Assembly: GCA_964568875.1 (NCBI GenBank)
Contig: CAZMSH010000001.1
Location: forward strand, 124,001-188,000
Direction: 5' to 3'
DNA length: 64,000 nucleotides
Source of the DNA: SLNP01 sp964568875
GTDB taxonomy: Bacteria; Bacteroidota; Bacteroidia; Bacteroidales; VadinHA17
Part shown: positions 17,972 through 26,201 of the stretch, piece after piece
Numbering within the stretch: the first letter of the stretch is position 1
How the letters are laid out: the number at the start of each line of letters is the position of its first letter
Made by a program: the position numbers and the translations under genes
Notes under the pieces: model-generated
What the model was told of the DNA's origin: nothing
What the model saw: only the letters and a program-made list of their open reading frames with translations
Database searches by the model: none

Positions 17972-19111
17972 ATGCCTATTGATTACAGTAAAGTGCCTTC
18001 TCCCTGTTATGTGATAGAGGAGAAGAGATTGAGAAGGAATCTCATACAGATTAGTCACATAGCCCGTGAGAGTGGAACCGAGTTTATCGTGGCATTCAAG
18101 GGATTTGCCATGTGGAGCGTATTTCCGATACTCAGGGAGTATATATCAGGTGCTTCTGCCAGCAGCCTTAATGAAGCAAGGTTGTGTTTTGAGGAGATGA
18201 AGAGTCCGGCCCATACCTACATGCCTGTTTATGATGAGAAAGAGTTCGAAGAGGTTTTAGGGTATAGTTCGCATATCTCTTTTAATTCTCTCAACCAGTA
18301 TAGCAGGTTTTATCCTATTATAAAGGCATCAGGCAGAAAGGTTTCTGTCGGATTAAGGATCAATCCTGAGTTCTCTGAAATTGCCTATGGCTTGTATAAC
18401 CCATGCAGTCCGGGATCACGACTTGGAATTACTGCAGAACAATTGAAGGATAAGTTGCCTGAAGGTGTGGAAGGTCTTCATTTTCACGTCCTTTTTGAGT
18501 CGGATTCATTTGTTCTTGAAAAGACACTCCGTGTTGTAGAGGAAAAGTTTGGAAAATTCTTCGGCGATATTAAATGGATCAACATGGGAGGAGGCCATCT
18601 GGTTACCCGAAAGGGATATGACACCTGCCATTTGATCAAGATTCTTGATCAGTTCCGGAAGAAACACGGTCTGAAAATTATTCTCGAACCAGGTTCAGCT
18701 TTTGCATGGGAGACAGGAGAACTTGTCGCCACGGTTGAGGATATTGTAGAAAACGGAGGTATATTGACAGCAATGCTTAATGTCAGTTTTACAGCTCATA
18801 TGCCTGACTGTCTCGAAATGCCCTATAAACCATCCGTGTTAGGTGCTACTGACCCTGTCGCCGGTAAACCCACCTACCGTCTGGGAGGAAACTCCTGTCT
18901 TTCAGGTGATTTTATCGGTGACTGGTCATTCGATACGGAACTGAAACCAGGAGACCGGATCGTATTCCTTGATATGATCCACTATACGATGGTGAAGACA
19001 ACTACATTCAATGGTGTAGCACATCCATCGATAGGTATATGGAGCAATGACGATACCTTTCGCATTATTAAGGAGTTTGGATATGAAGACTATCGAAACA
19101 GATTATCATAA
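17972..19111 (+). CDS. nspC: Carboxynorspermidine decarboxylase
   Basis: A 379-residue PLP enzyme of the alanine racemase/ornithine decarboxylase fold, normal length for NspC. PSPCYVIEEKRLRRNL opens the protein, and VAFKGFAMWSVFP near 42-54 contains the PLP-binding Lys. GLHFHVLFESDSF near 170, MGGGHLVTRKGYD near 210 and ILEPGSAFAWETG near 235 bind the cofactor phosphate, and GNSCLSGD near 310 carries the conserved Cys of the active site. It decarboxylates carboxy(nor)spermidine to (nor)spermidine, after the dehydrogenase encoded just upstream. The start codon directly follows AACCAGC repeats, so there is no Shine-Dalgarno; translation may rely on the AT-rich context or coupling. Confidence 0.95.
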   Translation: MPIDYSKVPSPCYVIEEKRLRRNLIQISHIARESGTEFIVAFKGFAMWSVFPILREYISGASASSLNEARLCFEEMKSPAHTYMPVYDEKEFEEVLGYSSHISFNSLNQYSRFYPIIKASGRKVSVGLRINPEFSEIAYGLYNPCSPGSRLGITAEQLKDKLPEGVEGLHFHVLFESDSFVLEKTLRVVEEKFGKFFGDIKWINMGGGHLVTRKGYDTCHLIKILDQFRKKHGLKIILEPGSAFAWETGELVATVEDIVENGGILTAMLNVSFTAHMPDCLEMPYKPSVLGATDPVAGKPTYRLGGNSCLSGDFIGDWSFDTELKPGDRIVFLDMIHYTMVKTTTFNGVAHPSIGIWSNDDTFRIIKEFGYEDYRNRLS

Positions 19112-19117
19112 GAAAAC

Positions 19118-19274
19118 GGTATCAGGTATCAGGTATCAGGTATCAGGTATCAGGTATCAGGTGTCAGGTATCAGGTATCAGGTGTCAGGTATCAGGTGTC
19201 AGGTATCAGGTGTCAGGTATCAGGTATCAGGTAACCAGCAACCAGCAACCCGTAACCCATAACCCGTAACCCGT
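19118..19274 (+). repeat. Heptamer tandem repeat C (16 GGTRTCA units then AACCNNN units)
   Basis: Sixteen units GGTATCA or GGTGTCA run without a gap from 19118 to 19229. After GGT, six AACC-type units follow (AACCAGC x2, AACCCGT, AACCCAT, AACCCGT x2; 19233-19274), ending three bases before the symporter ATG at 19278. The array starts six bases after the nspC stop. The 71-residue reading frame across it has a spurious GIRYQVS repeat and is not a gene. Confidence 0.95.
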
Positions 19275-19277
19275 ACC

Positions 19278-20765
19278 ATGATCAGTAAGATAACCGTAGT
19301 AGCCCTTTATGCCATTCTTGTTGTCACCATCGGCATTTTCGGTATGATGAGGACAAGGACATTTAAGGATTTCTTCCTTGCGGGAGGCAACGTAGGACCA
19401 TGGCTTTCGGCATTTTCGTACGGCACTGCCTATTTTTCGGCAGTACTCTTCATTGGCTTTGCCGGTAAGGTAGGGTGGGGCTTTGGCCTCTCAGGATTAT
19501 GGATTGCCGTTGGAAATGCGCTGGTAGGCGTGCTTGGTGTATGGGCTCTTCTTGGATGGAGGGTACGAAAAATGTCCCGGGAATACGGTGTAACAACAAT
19601 GAGTGAATTTCTTGAGAAAAGATATGACAGTCAGTTTTTGAAAATGTGTGCCGTACTGGTGATATTCATATTTATGATACCCTATACCGCATCAGTATTA
19701 ATGGGGTTGTCATATCTGTTCGAGATATCATTCATGATGGAATACTGGCTGGCGCTAACCATAATAGGGGTTTTCACGGCTACATATATTATTCTGGGCG
19801 GATATAAGTCCATGGCCCTTATTGATATGGTTTTCGGAATGATAATGGCCGTTTCTGTGGCTGTTCTGCTGATAGTTACCCTTAACAAAGGGGGAGGATT
19901 ATCAAATATTATAACATCACTGAACTCAATAAATCCTAAGCTTACCGCTCCTGTAGGACCTCCCGGATTCTGGCCGTTATTTTCTCTTGTTTTTCTCACT
20001 ACTGTGGCACCTTTCGCATTGCCGCAACTGGTACAGAAATTCTATGCAATACGCGACAGGAGATCAGTTAAGACAGGGATGATAGCATCAACATTGTTTG
20101 CATTACTTATAGGCTCGGTGGGCTATTTTGTAGGTTCAACCACAAGAGTGTTTATCAGTCCGGATAACCCCGCTCAGAGCCATCTTTTCAATTTTGCAGG
20201 AACCGGGGCTGCTGTTCCCGATTATGACAAGCTGATGCCCGAACTGCTCTCCAATATTATGCCCGGCGCACTCTCTCTGGTTATACTGGTGCTGATTCTC
20301 TCGGCAAGTATGTCGACTCTGGCAGCGCTTGTGCTTATCTCAAGTTCCGCCATATCTAAGGATCTCTACGGTGGTTTTATCAACAAAAGAGCAACAGACA
20401 GCACCCTTACCCTTCTTATGAGAATCATGAGCGCCATTTTTGTATTCCTGGCAGTTCTGCTTGCCCTGGTTGAATTTGATGTTATTGTCGAGATCCTGGG
20501 TATATCATGGGGTGCTATTGGCGCATTTTTCCTGGGTCCTTTTGTATGGGGTTTATACAGCAGACGAATTACCAGACTGGCAGCAACGGCAGCATCACTG
20601 GCAGGTCTTGGGGCATGCCTGCTATTGTATATCAGGGGATTGAGTTTCGAAGGCTCCGTGCCATGGTATTTCAGTTCGCCGGGAGCAGGTACCCTCGGAA
20701 TGCTGATATCTTTGCTTGTGCCTCCGGTTTTATCATTCCCCCAACTCTTAAGAAAGACAGCCTGA
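19278..20765 (+). CDS. Sodium:solute symporter family transporter
   Basis: A 495-residue inner-membrane protein with about 13 hydrophobic helices and the SSS-family pattern: TFKDFFLAGGNVGPWLSAFSYG near 30, YGVTTMSEFLEKRYDS near 105 and LSASMSTLAALVLISSSAISKDLY near 345. These proteins import small organic solutes with Na+. The substrate cannot be told from the sequence; its place after the spermidine genes suggests, weakly, a polyamine or its precursor. Its ATG follows directly on heptamer repeats, with no ribosome-binding site visible. It converges on an outer-membrane gene with a 55-base gap. Confidence 0.9.
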   Translation: MISKITVVALYAILVVTIGIFGMMRTRTFKDFFLAGGNVGPWLSAFSYGTAYFSAVLFIGFAGKVGWGFGLSGLWIAVGNALVGVLGVWALLGWRVRKMSREYGVTTMSEFLEKRYDSQFLKMCAVLVIFIFMIPYTASVLMGLSYLFEISFMMEYWLALTIIGVFTATYIILGGYKSMALIDMVFGMIMAVSVAVLLIVTLNKGGGLSNIITSLNSINPKLTAPVGPPGFWPLFSLVFLTTVAPFALPQLVQKFYAIRDRRSVKTGMIASTLFALLIGSVGYFVGSTTRVFISPDNPAQSHLFNFAGTGAAVPDYDKLMPELLSNIMPGALSLVILVLILSASMSTLAALVLISSSAISKDLYGGFINKRATDSTLTLLMRIMSAIFVFLAVLLALVEFDVIVEILGISWGAIGAFFLGPFVWGLYSRRITRLAATAASLAGLGACLLLYIRGLSFEGSVPWYFSSPGAGTLGMLISLLVPPVLSFPQLLRKTA

Positions 20766-20820
20766 GTCGATAATGAATGACTGCTTGCGGGCAAACATGT
20801 CTGCTCCGTTTCGTTATTAT

Positions 20821-21861
20821 TCAGAATTTTGCCCCAAGGCTGGCATATAACCAGGAAACGTTCCCTTCACTAAGGTACCGCCAGTTAAGTGATGTGAACA
20901 AACCATCATAAGGTTCATACTCAACTCCTGTTATTACGTAATGATCCCTCCTGAGAGCCAGGCTATTTGCGATATAGTCATGCCTGAAAAGAAAATGCCA
21001 GCCATCGGCAATCCTGACCGCGCCATATGATGACACTCCACTCATGTCAGTTGATTCGTCAAACAGGTGATTTTTCACCATGTTGGCTTCAAATCCTAGT
21101 CTCCACTTTTCGGTTCGGTATCCTGTAAAAAAAGATATGGCATTCCTGTTCGGTTTACCTGAGGCTGCCATATGATCGGCAAATAACTTGACGATTATAC
21201 CAGCAGCAGGAGACCATTCAACATTCAGTGCATACTGAAGTCTGCCGTCGGCACTCTGCATCCGGAAGGGACCATTGCCGTTGACTATATTCAGGCTTGT
21301 TGCTAATGATCTGTGCGGTTTGATAGTAACTCTGGCACCAAAATCTGCCGGTGAGCCAAAGCGATAGAGTTCCTGGAAGGTGGTGGAGATATACCTGAAT
21401 CCCCAGAATTTGTCCTGATATGTCAGGTATTGCTGATTCAGCAATTGTCCTGCTGATATTTCAAGCCATGAGGTTACTGTGAAATCTACCTGGGCCATCT
21501 TCAGAAAACCGGTATAGTCACTACCTCTGAACCAGGAGGCTTTAAGGGTGTCTCCGGATTGATCTGTGATTACAAAATTATCTGTTGTCCGGTAGACATC
21601 ATAGATTATTGTTGCCCTGGCCCTTTTGCCCCATTCGGCCCTGTAACCAATGAGTCCGGTCGAAAGCTCGAATCCTTTTGATGGCATAACTCTGTTTCCC
21701 GGACTGTAATAGAATGCTGTAAAAATGTTCGCAAACCATGAACCTGCAAATTCAGATGAACCTGTTTCGGCAGACTGGGCAGAGGCTATCTGACAGTAGC
21801 CCGGGAATAGCAATAACAGGCAAAGAGTTGCCCTGAAGCTGACAGTTTTAAAATTAGGCAT
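20821..21861 (-). CDS. Predicted outer-membrane beta-barrel (porin-like) protein
   Basis: A 346-residue protein with a signal peptide (LCLLLLFPGYCQIASAQS) and many short amphipathic strands ending in LYASLGAKF, where the final Phe is a typical barrel terminus. FELSTGLIGYRAEWGKRARATIIYD and the repeated aromatic girdle residues resemble porin/OprP-like barrels, but I cannot name a family. It is the second gene after an exported methyltransferase-like protein on the minus strand, 38 bases apart, so the two are likely co-transcribed. The role is unknown; a channel is the default inference. Confidence 0.75.
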   Translation of the reverse strand: MPNFKTVSFRATLCLLLLFPGYCQIASAQSAETGSSEFAGSWFANIFTAFYYSPGNRVMPSKGFELSTGLIGYRAEWGKRARATIIYDVYRTTDNFVITDQSGDTLKASWFRGSDYTGFLKMAQVDFTVTSWLEISAGQLLNQQYLTYQDKFWGFRYISTTFQELYRFGSPADFGARVTIKPHRSLATSLNIVNGNGPFRMQSADGRLQYALNVEWSPAAGIIVKLFADHMAASGKPNRNAISFFTGYRTEKWRLGFEANMVKNHLFDESTDMSGVSSYGAVRIADGWHFLFRHDYIANSLALRRDHYVITGVEYEPYDGLFTSLNWRYLSEGNVSWLYASLGAKF

Positions 21862-21899
21862 TACGTAAATATTTTGACTGCCTGAAATTGTCGGGCAGA

Positions 21900-22730
21900 T
21901 TATCTCGTTGCTGACCAGCGTGTGGTTGTCTTTCCATCGCTTGCCGTTCCGGACATCCTGTCACCAGATATGGTTCCCGTATATGTCTTGTTTCCGGCAG
22001 TAAAGCTGATATCATATCCCCTGATTTTTCCTTCAACAGATATCTCATTTGTACCAGGGTATCTGAGACCGCCGATTACCATCTGGAATCTTTGCATAAT
22101 GATAAGTTCACCTCCGGTGTCGAGCTTCCACTTACCCTCTGCATTTGCAGGAACAATCCATAGATATGCCGTATTCCATGAAATATCCTCATCCTCAAGC
22201 ACAACTTTGTCGTCAGCGAGCCATTCTCCCATCGTAAAAGTATTCGATACCAATCTTGTGCCGGGTTTCATCTCAAGAAGCTGTGGCCTTAATCTAAGGT
22301 TAAGATCAGATAAAAGAAACATGGTGACCACCGTTGCTTTTGTAAAATCGTACTCAAAAAGATCTGTATTTACAAACTGAGCAGTTCCTGACACACCCTC
22401 CTTTGCAGCATTTGCCTTTGATAGTTCAACCAGGTCGGGATTATATTCCAGTCCGATGGCCCTAGTACCTCTTTTAGCTGCTGTAATTACCGTACGCCCG
22501 TCTCCGGAACCAAGATCCACAAGGAAATCCCCGGGGGTTATTTTAGCCATGTCAAGCATGGCATCGACAAGCTCCTGTGGTGTGGGAACCCATACAACAT
22601 CTTTACCTCCCTGCCCTACAACAGGCTTATAGTCAGTAGCCTTGCCCTTTTCCTGTGAAAGGAGCTGAAGCGGAATGCCAACTGCTGTCAGCAACAGCAG
22701 TAAAACAAGCAATGAATATCTCTTTTTCAT
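21900..22730 (-). CDS. Exported SAM-dependent methyltransferase-fold protein with C-terminal beta domain
   Basis: A 276-residue protein with an N-terminal hydrophobic signal (KKRYSLLVLLLLLTAVGIPLQLLS). Residues about 55-165 hold a class I methyltransferase core: FLVDLGSGDGRTVITAAKRG is motif I, GLEYNPDLVELSKANA motif II, and VVTMFLLSDLNLRLRP a later motif. A C-terminal stretch of about 60 residues (ISVEGKIRGYDISF, then YTGTISGDRMSGTASDG) looks like a separate small beta domain. SAM is not expected outside the cytoplasm, so either the N-terminus is a membrane anchor with the domain inside, or the fold is reused. It precedes the outer-membrane barrel gene. Confidence 0.82.
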   Translation of the reverse strand: MKKRYSLLVLLLLLTAVGIPLQLLSQEKGKATDYKPVVGQGGKDVVWVPTPQELVDAMLDMAKITPGDFLVDLGSGDGRTVITAAKRGTRAIGLEYNPDLVELSKANAAKEGVSGTAQFVNTDLFEYDFTKATVVTMFLLSDLNLRLRPQLLEMKPGTRLVSNTFTMGEWLADDKVVLEDEDISWNTAYLWIVPANAEGKWKLDTGGELIIMQRFQMVIGGLRYPGTNEISVEGKIRGYDISFTAGNKTYTGTISGDRMSGTASDGKTTTRWSATR

Positions 22731-23020
22731 CTGTCAAATGGTTTTCTTAATAGAGAGGATTATTGATTACGCAAGGTACAATCTAATATTCAAAATCAAA
22801 ACCCGATTAAGCAAAGAAATTTTCCTTTTATGGTAGCCGGATTAAGTTGCTGTATCTTTAAAACTGTTTTGATATCAGGTCAAAATAGATGTAAGAAGCT
22901 GACATTTTTAGTAAGGATTTATTCAGCTGTGATTATTATATGGATTTAACCTGTAAAAATTTGTAATTTGCAGGTCGGCACAAGCCGTCCAGTTTTAATA
23001 TTTAACCAACCATTATCATT

Positions 23021-24673
23021 ATGAATATCAGAAAAATTGTTGTTTTTGTTGTGATGATCGCCATAAAAGGCTCTTTAATTGCACAACGGAGTGCTGAAAG
23101 GGCTGTTCCGTTAAGGGATGAGACATACAGGGTGGCAGTACTTTCATATGTACAGGAGACTTGCACATTTTGTCCTGATCCGGCAGGACTGGAGGCGTGG
23201 CTGGGCTCAGGCCAGCCTACAGCCAGACTTCTAGGGGGCGGGGGTGACGGATACATTGGAGGATTTGAAGAAAGAATGGCAGCTTACAGCGGCGTTGAGC
23301 TTGTTGGTATTACATCACCCTCAGGAATGCCGGTAGGAGGCTCTTCACGAAGCTGGAACTCATGGGAGTCATGGATATACTTCACAGATTTGATGAAGGA
23401 GGATCTGATTGAGAAGGGCCCATTTGACGGGGTTCATCTTGCCCTGCACGGGGCAATGGCTGTGGTTGGTGTTGCCAGGCCGGAAGCCGAGCTGGCACGA
23501 ATGGTAAGAAGTATCTGCGGACCAGACTGCATTATCACCGTCAGCCTCGATCTTCACGCCTGTGTTGACGCTGAACTTGTTGCTCAGAATGCGGCAAATG
23601 CAGTATTTTCTGTTAAGAGATTTCCGCATTATGATACTGCCCTCGCTGGTCAGAATGCAGCTGATGTGATGATAAGGTCAATGATGGGTACCTATAAACC
23701 TGTAGTTGCAACGCGAAAACCCGGAGTCATTACACCGAGTTTCTTCCAGGGAACGGTAAGATATCCCGGTCGCGAAATAATGGAGAGGGCCAGAAGATGG
23801 GAGGCACGACAGAAAGACGTCTATGTCTCCGTTAACTTTGGCTTTGCCTATGCCGATGTTCCTGACAACGGAGCATCCATATATGTAGTGACAAATGGTG
23901 ACCAGAGACTGGCAGATGAGATTGCCGATGACATGAACAAGTTCTATTGGGATCACAGAAAAGATTTTGTATTCAAGGAGATATTCGATACAGAACAGGG
24001 TGTGAAACATGCACTTGAGGCAGTAGCCAACGGACGTGTTCCGGTGGTAATTGCTGACGGCTGCGACCGCACAGGTGGTGCAACCTACATTACCAATGAA
24101 CTTATTAAAAGAGGTGCATCCAATTTCTGTACCGGTACGCTTACTGACCCAGCATTTATAGAAATGGTCAGAGAAAGAGAGTTGAAGGTGGGCGATCATA
24201 CCGGACCGGTTTCTGTCGGAGGTACCACCGATATTTTCTCCGGCGATCCGGTACAACTCGACGATGCAGTAATTGAATTTATGAATAACAGCTATGTTGT
24301 TTTGCACTTTGGCAACAACAACAGGATAGTGGTTTCGCGTACCCTTGTACAGGTAACAGATCCGGGATGGCATTCAAGGTTTGGTATAGACTTTGACAAA
24401 CTCGATATAGTTATTCATAAAACCCGGGTTCATTTCTTCAGAGGTTATTATGAAACCGGAATTGCAGGAGAAAACTATCAGGGTACAATAGTAAAGATTG
24501 AAGTGCCGAGCTGGGGACCTGCAGATGTTACCAGGCTTAAATATGTTAACGGAGGGCAATATCTTTATCCGTTAAATATGGAGAGGGAGATGGGACATGT
24601 GTGGGACAGACCCTATATTGGCGATAAGGAAATGATGTATCAGACAGGAGAAGGGCTGGTGCTTAAGAAGTAG
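23021..24673 (+). CDS. M81-family metallopeptidase (MlrC/microcystinase-like), exported
   Basis: A 550-residue protein with an N-terminal signal (KIVVFVVMIAIKGSLIAQ). It carries the MlrC/DUF1485 pattern: HLALHGAMAVVG near 145, TVSLDLHACVDAEL near 180 and VKRFPHYDTALAGQNAAD near 205, where the Asp, His and His are the expected zinc ligands, and a C-terminal MlrC domain from about 330 (VIADGCDRTGGATYI, then SVGGTTD). MlrC cuts linear microcystin peptides. Relatives occur in bacteria that do not meet microcystin, so the real substrate is probably another peptide with unusual residues. The stop codon runs straight into heptamer repeat D. A 290-base gap lies upstream with no gene visible. Confidence 0.88.
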   Translation: MNIRKIVVFVVMIAIKGSLIAQRSAERAVPLRDETYRVAVLSYVQETCTFCPDPAGLEAWLGSGQPTARLLGGGGDGYIGGFEERMAAYSGVELVGITSPSGMPVGGSSRSWNSWESWIYFTDLMKEDLIEKGPFDGVHLALHGAMAVVGVARPEAELARMVRSICGPDCIITVSLDLHACVDAELVAQNAANAVFSVKRFPHYDTALAGQNAADVMIRSMMGTYKPVVATRKPGVITPSFFQGTVRYPGREIMERARRWEARQKDVYVSVNFGFAYADVPDNGASIYVVTNGDQRLADEIADDMNKFYWDHRKDFVFKEIFDTEQGVKHALEAVANGRVPVVIADGCDRTGGATYITNELIKRGASNFCTGTLTDPAFIEMVRERELKVGDHTGPVSVGGTTDIFSGDPVQLDDAVIEFMNNSYVVLHFGNNNRIVVSRTLVQVTDPGWHSRFGIDFDKLDIVIHKTRVHFFRGYYETGIAGENYQGTIVKIEVPSWGPADVTRLKYVNGGQYLYPLNMEREMGHVWDRPYIGDKEMMYQTGEGLVLKK

Positions 24674-24889
24674 GTGCCGGGTACCAGGAATCAGGTACCA
24701 GGTATCAGGTGCCAGGTATCAGGGATCAGGTATCAGGTGTCAGGTGTCAGGTATCAGGTGTCAGGTGCCAGGTATCAGGTATCAGGTATCAGGTATCAGG
24801 TATCAGGTGTCAGGTGTCAGGTGTCAGGTGCCAGGTATCAGGTATCAGGTATCAGGTATCAGGTGACAGATGCCAGGTATAGGGTGAGA
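24673..24889 (+). repeat. Heptamer tandem repeat D (31 in-register units, GGTATCA/GGTGTCA/GGTGCCA)
   Basis: From the G of the M81 stop codon to 24889 the sequence can be cut into 31 consecutive 7-base units without a slip. GGTATCA, GGTGTCA and GGTGCCA dominate, with rare GGTACCA, GGGATCA, GGAATCA and GGTGACA and decayed units at the right end. The array fills the whole convergent gap and stops one base before the mnmA stop codon (24891-24893). Variation is mostly transitions at the fourth and fifth positions (GGTRYCA). The apparent 75-residue reading frame across it is an artefact. Confidence 0.96.
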
Positions 24890-24890
24890 T

Positions 24891-26087
24891 TTAGCTTATA
24901 ACTCCTGAGCCTATCAGTTCCTCTCCGTCATACCAGGCAGCAAATTGTCCGGGTGTTATACCACGCTGCAATTCGCGGAAGATTATGTAAAGACCTCCAT
25001 CTCTCCGATATAGTCTTGCTTCCTGAAGTGCCTGGCGGTAACGTATCCTGACTAGATAGTCGCGTATCTCTCCCACAGACATTTCAAGATCGGGTCTGAT
25101 GTAGTGTATTTCATCGGTTTTGATGAACAGTCCCTGTCTGTTGAGGACCGGATGTCCGTGTCCTTCACCGACATAGACAATATTATTAATGGTATCGGTG
25201 GCCACGACAAATAGAGGTTCCCTGTAACCACCTATGTTAAGTCCCTTGCGCTGACCTATGGTAAAGAAATGAGCCCCTCGATGTGCTCCTATTACCTTTC
25301 CTGTTTCATGTGAGACTGCATGAGGAGAACACAGGTCTGAGAGATGAGCCTCCGAAACGTCGGTCTCGGGATATGACATAACTTCTGGTGCCAGAAACCT
25401 GCCGGCTGGCAGCTCGATAATGTCACCCTTTTTTGCTTCGAGTTTCTGCTGCAGGAATGTTGGCAGGTCAACTTTTCCGACGAAGCAGATGCCCTGTGAA
25501 TCCTTGCGCTGCGCCGTGGGAAGAGCAAGTTCGGAGGCAATTTTCCTTACTTCCGGCTTTGTCAGCGTACCGATGGGAAAAATGGCAGCAGCAAGCTGCT
25601 TTTGGTTTATCTGGCATAGAAAGTAACTCTGATCCTTATTCCCGTCTTTGCCTGATAAAAGCCGGTAGATATTCTTTCCTTCAATGGTGATTACCTCCTT
25701 TCTGCAGTAGTGCCCCGTAGCCACCAGATCGCCACCCAATCTGAAAGCTTCTTCTGCGAAAGAGTCGAATTTGATCTCCCTGTTGCAGAGTATGTCGGGA
25801 TTGGGTGTACGTCCGTTCTCATATTCTGAGAACATATAATCAACCACTCTTTTTCTGTATTGCTCACTCAGATCGGTGAAATGGAATGGAATATCAAGCT
25901 TTTTAGCCACCATCTCGGCGAACATCATGTCATCTTCCCAATGGCATTCACTCTGTATCAGTCCGGTTGTATCGTGCCAGTTCCTCATAAAGAGGGCGCT
26001 TACCCTGTAACCTTGCTTCTTCAGAATGTAAGCCGCCACGCTTGAATCAACGCCACCGGAAAGCCCTATTACAACATGATGTTTCAT
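24891..26087 (-). CDS. mnmA: tRNA-specific 2-thiouridylase MnmA
   Basis: A 398-residue cytoplasmic enzyme. The PP-loop GLSGGVDSS (residues 8-16) binds ATP, and Cys in NPDILCNREIKF near 103 and Cys in DSQGICFVGK near 203 are the catalytic pair. HFFTIGQRKGLNIGG near 270 opens the C-terminal barrels. MnmA thiolates U34 of the Lys, Glu and Gln tRNAs. Length and motifs are normal. A -7 box TATCTTTG (minus strand) ends only four bases before the ATG, so the transcript may be leaderless or nearly so. The stop lies one base from heptamer repeat D. Confidence 0.97.
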   Translation of the reverse strand: MKHHVVIGLSGGVDSSVAAYILKKQGYRVSALFMRNWHDTTGLIQSECHWEDDMMFAEMVAKKLDIPFHFTDLSEQYRKRVVDYMFSEYENGRTPNPDILCNREIKFDSFAEEAFRLGGDLVATGHYCRKEVITIEGKNIYRLLSGKDGNKDQSYFLCQINQKQLAAAIFPIGTLTKPEVRKIASELALPTAQRKDSQGICFVGKVDLPTFLQQKLEAKKGDIIELPAGRFLAPEVMSYPETDVSEAHLSDLCSPHAVSHETGKVIGAHRGAHFFTIGQRKGLNIGGYREPLFVVATDTINNIVYVGEGHGHPVLNRQGLFIKTDEIHYIRPDLEMSVGEIRDYLVRIRYRQALQEARLYRRDGGLYIIFRELQRGITPGQFAAWYDGEELIGSGVIS

Positions 26088-26091
26088 GCTG

Positions 26092-26122
26092 CAAAGATAA
26101 CCCTGATATCTGATATCTGAAA
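26092..26122 (-). promoter_or_regulatory. mnmA promoter with heptamer units as spacer
   Basis: Minus strand: TTTC (26119-26122), 19 bases, then TATCTTTG (26092-26099), which fits the Bacteroidota pattern TTTG-N19-TAnnTTTG with one mismatch in -33. The 19-base spacer consists largely of GATATCA heptamers. The -7 box lies four bases before the ATG, suggesting a leaderless mRNA. Confidence 0.6.
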
Positions 26123-26138
26123 TCTGATATATGATTTG
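26104..26138 (-). repeat. Heptamer tandem repeat E (GATATCA-type)
   Basis: Plus strand TGATATC, TGATATC, TGAAATC, TGATATA and TGATTTG; on the minus strand this reads as GATATCA units. It lies downstream of the GNAT gene stop (minus strand) and upstream of mnmA, so it again reads in the direction of the gene before it. Confidence 0.8.
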
Positions 26139-26201
26139 ATTGATTCGGGTCTGGTTGATGGTTTTGTCGCCCGCGGCGACAGAGAGAGGGGGGTGCTGGT
26201 G

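Noticed and set aside
19047..19262. Reading frame with GIRYQVS heptapeptide repeats after nspC
   Set aside because: It is produced by the 7-base DNA repeat read in frame (three units make 21 bases, seven codons). There is no start context, no homologous fold and the same artefact appears at 24674-24901.
23678..24373. 231-residue antisense frame inside the M81 gene
   Set aside because: The sense frame has full family motifs. The antisense frame has no recognisable motifs and no ribosome-binding site.
19118..24889. Heptamer arrays as CRISPR
   Set aside because: Units are 7 bases with no spacers, and no cas genes are present.
24674..24901. 75-residue frame after the M81 gene
   Set aside because: Same repeat artefact; it begins directly after the stop codon and overlaps the mnmA stop.
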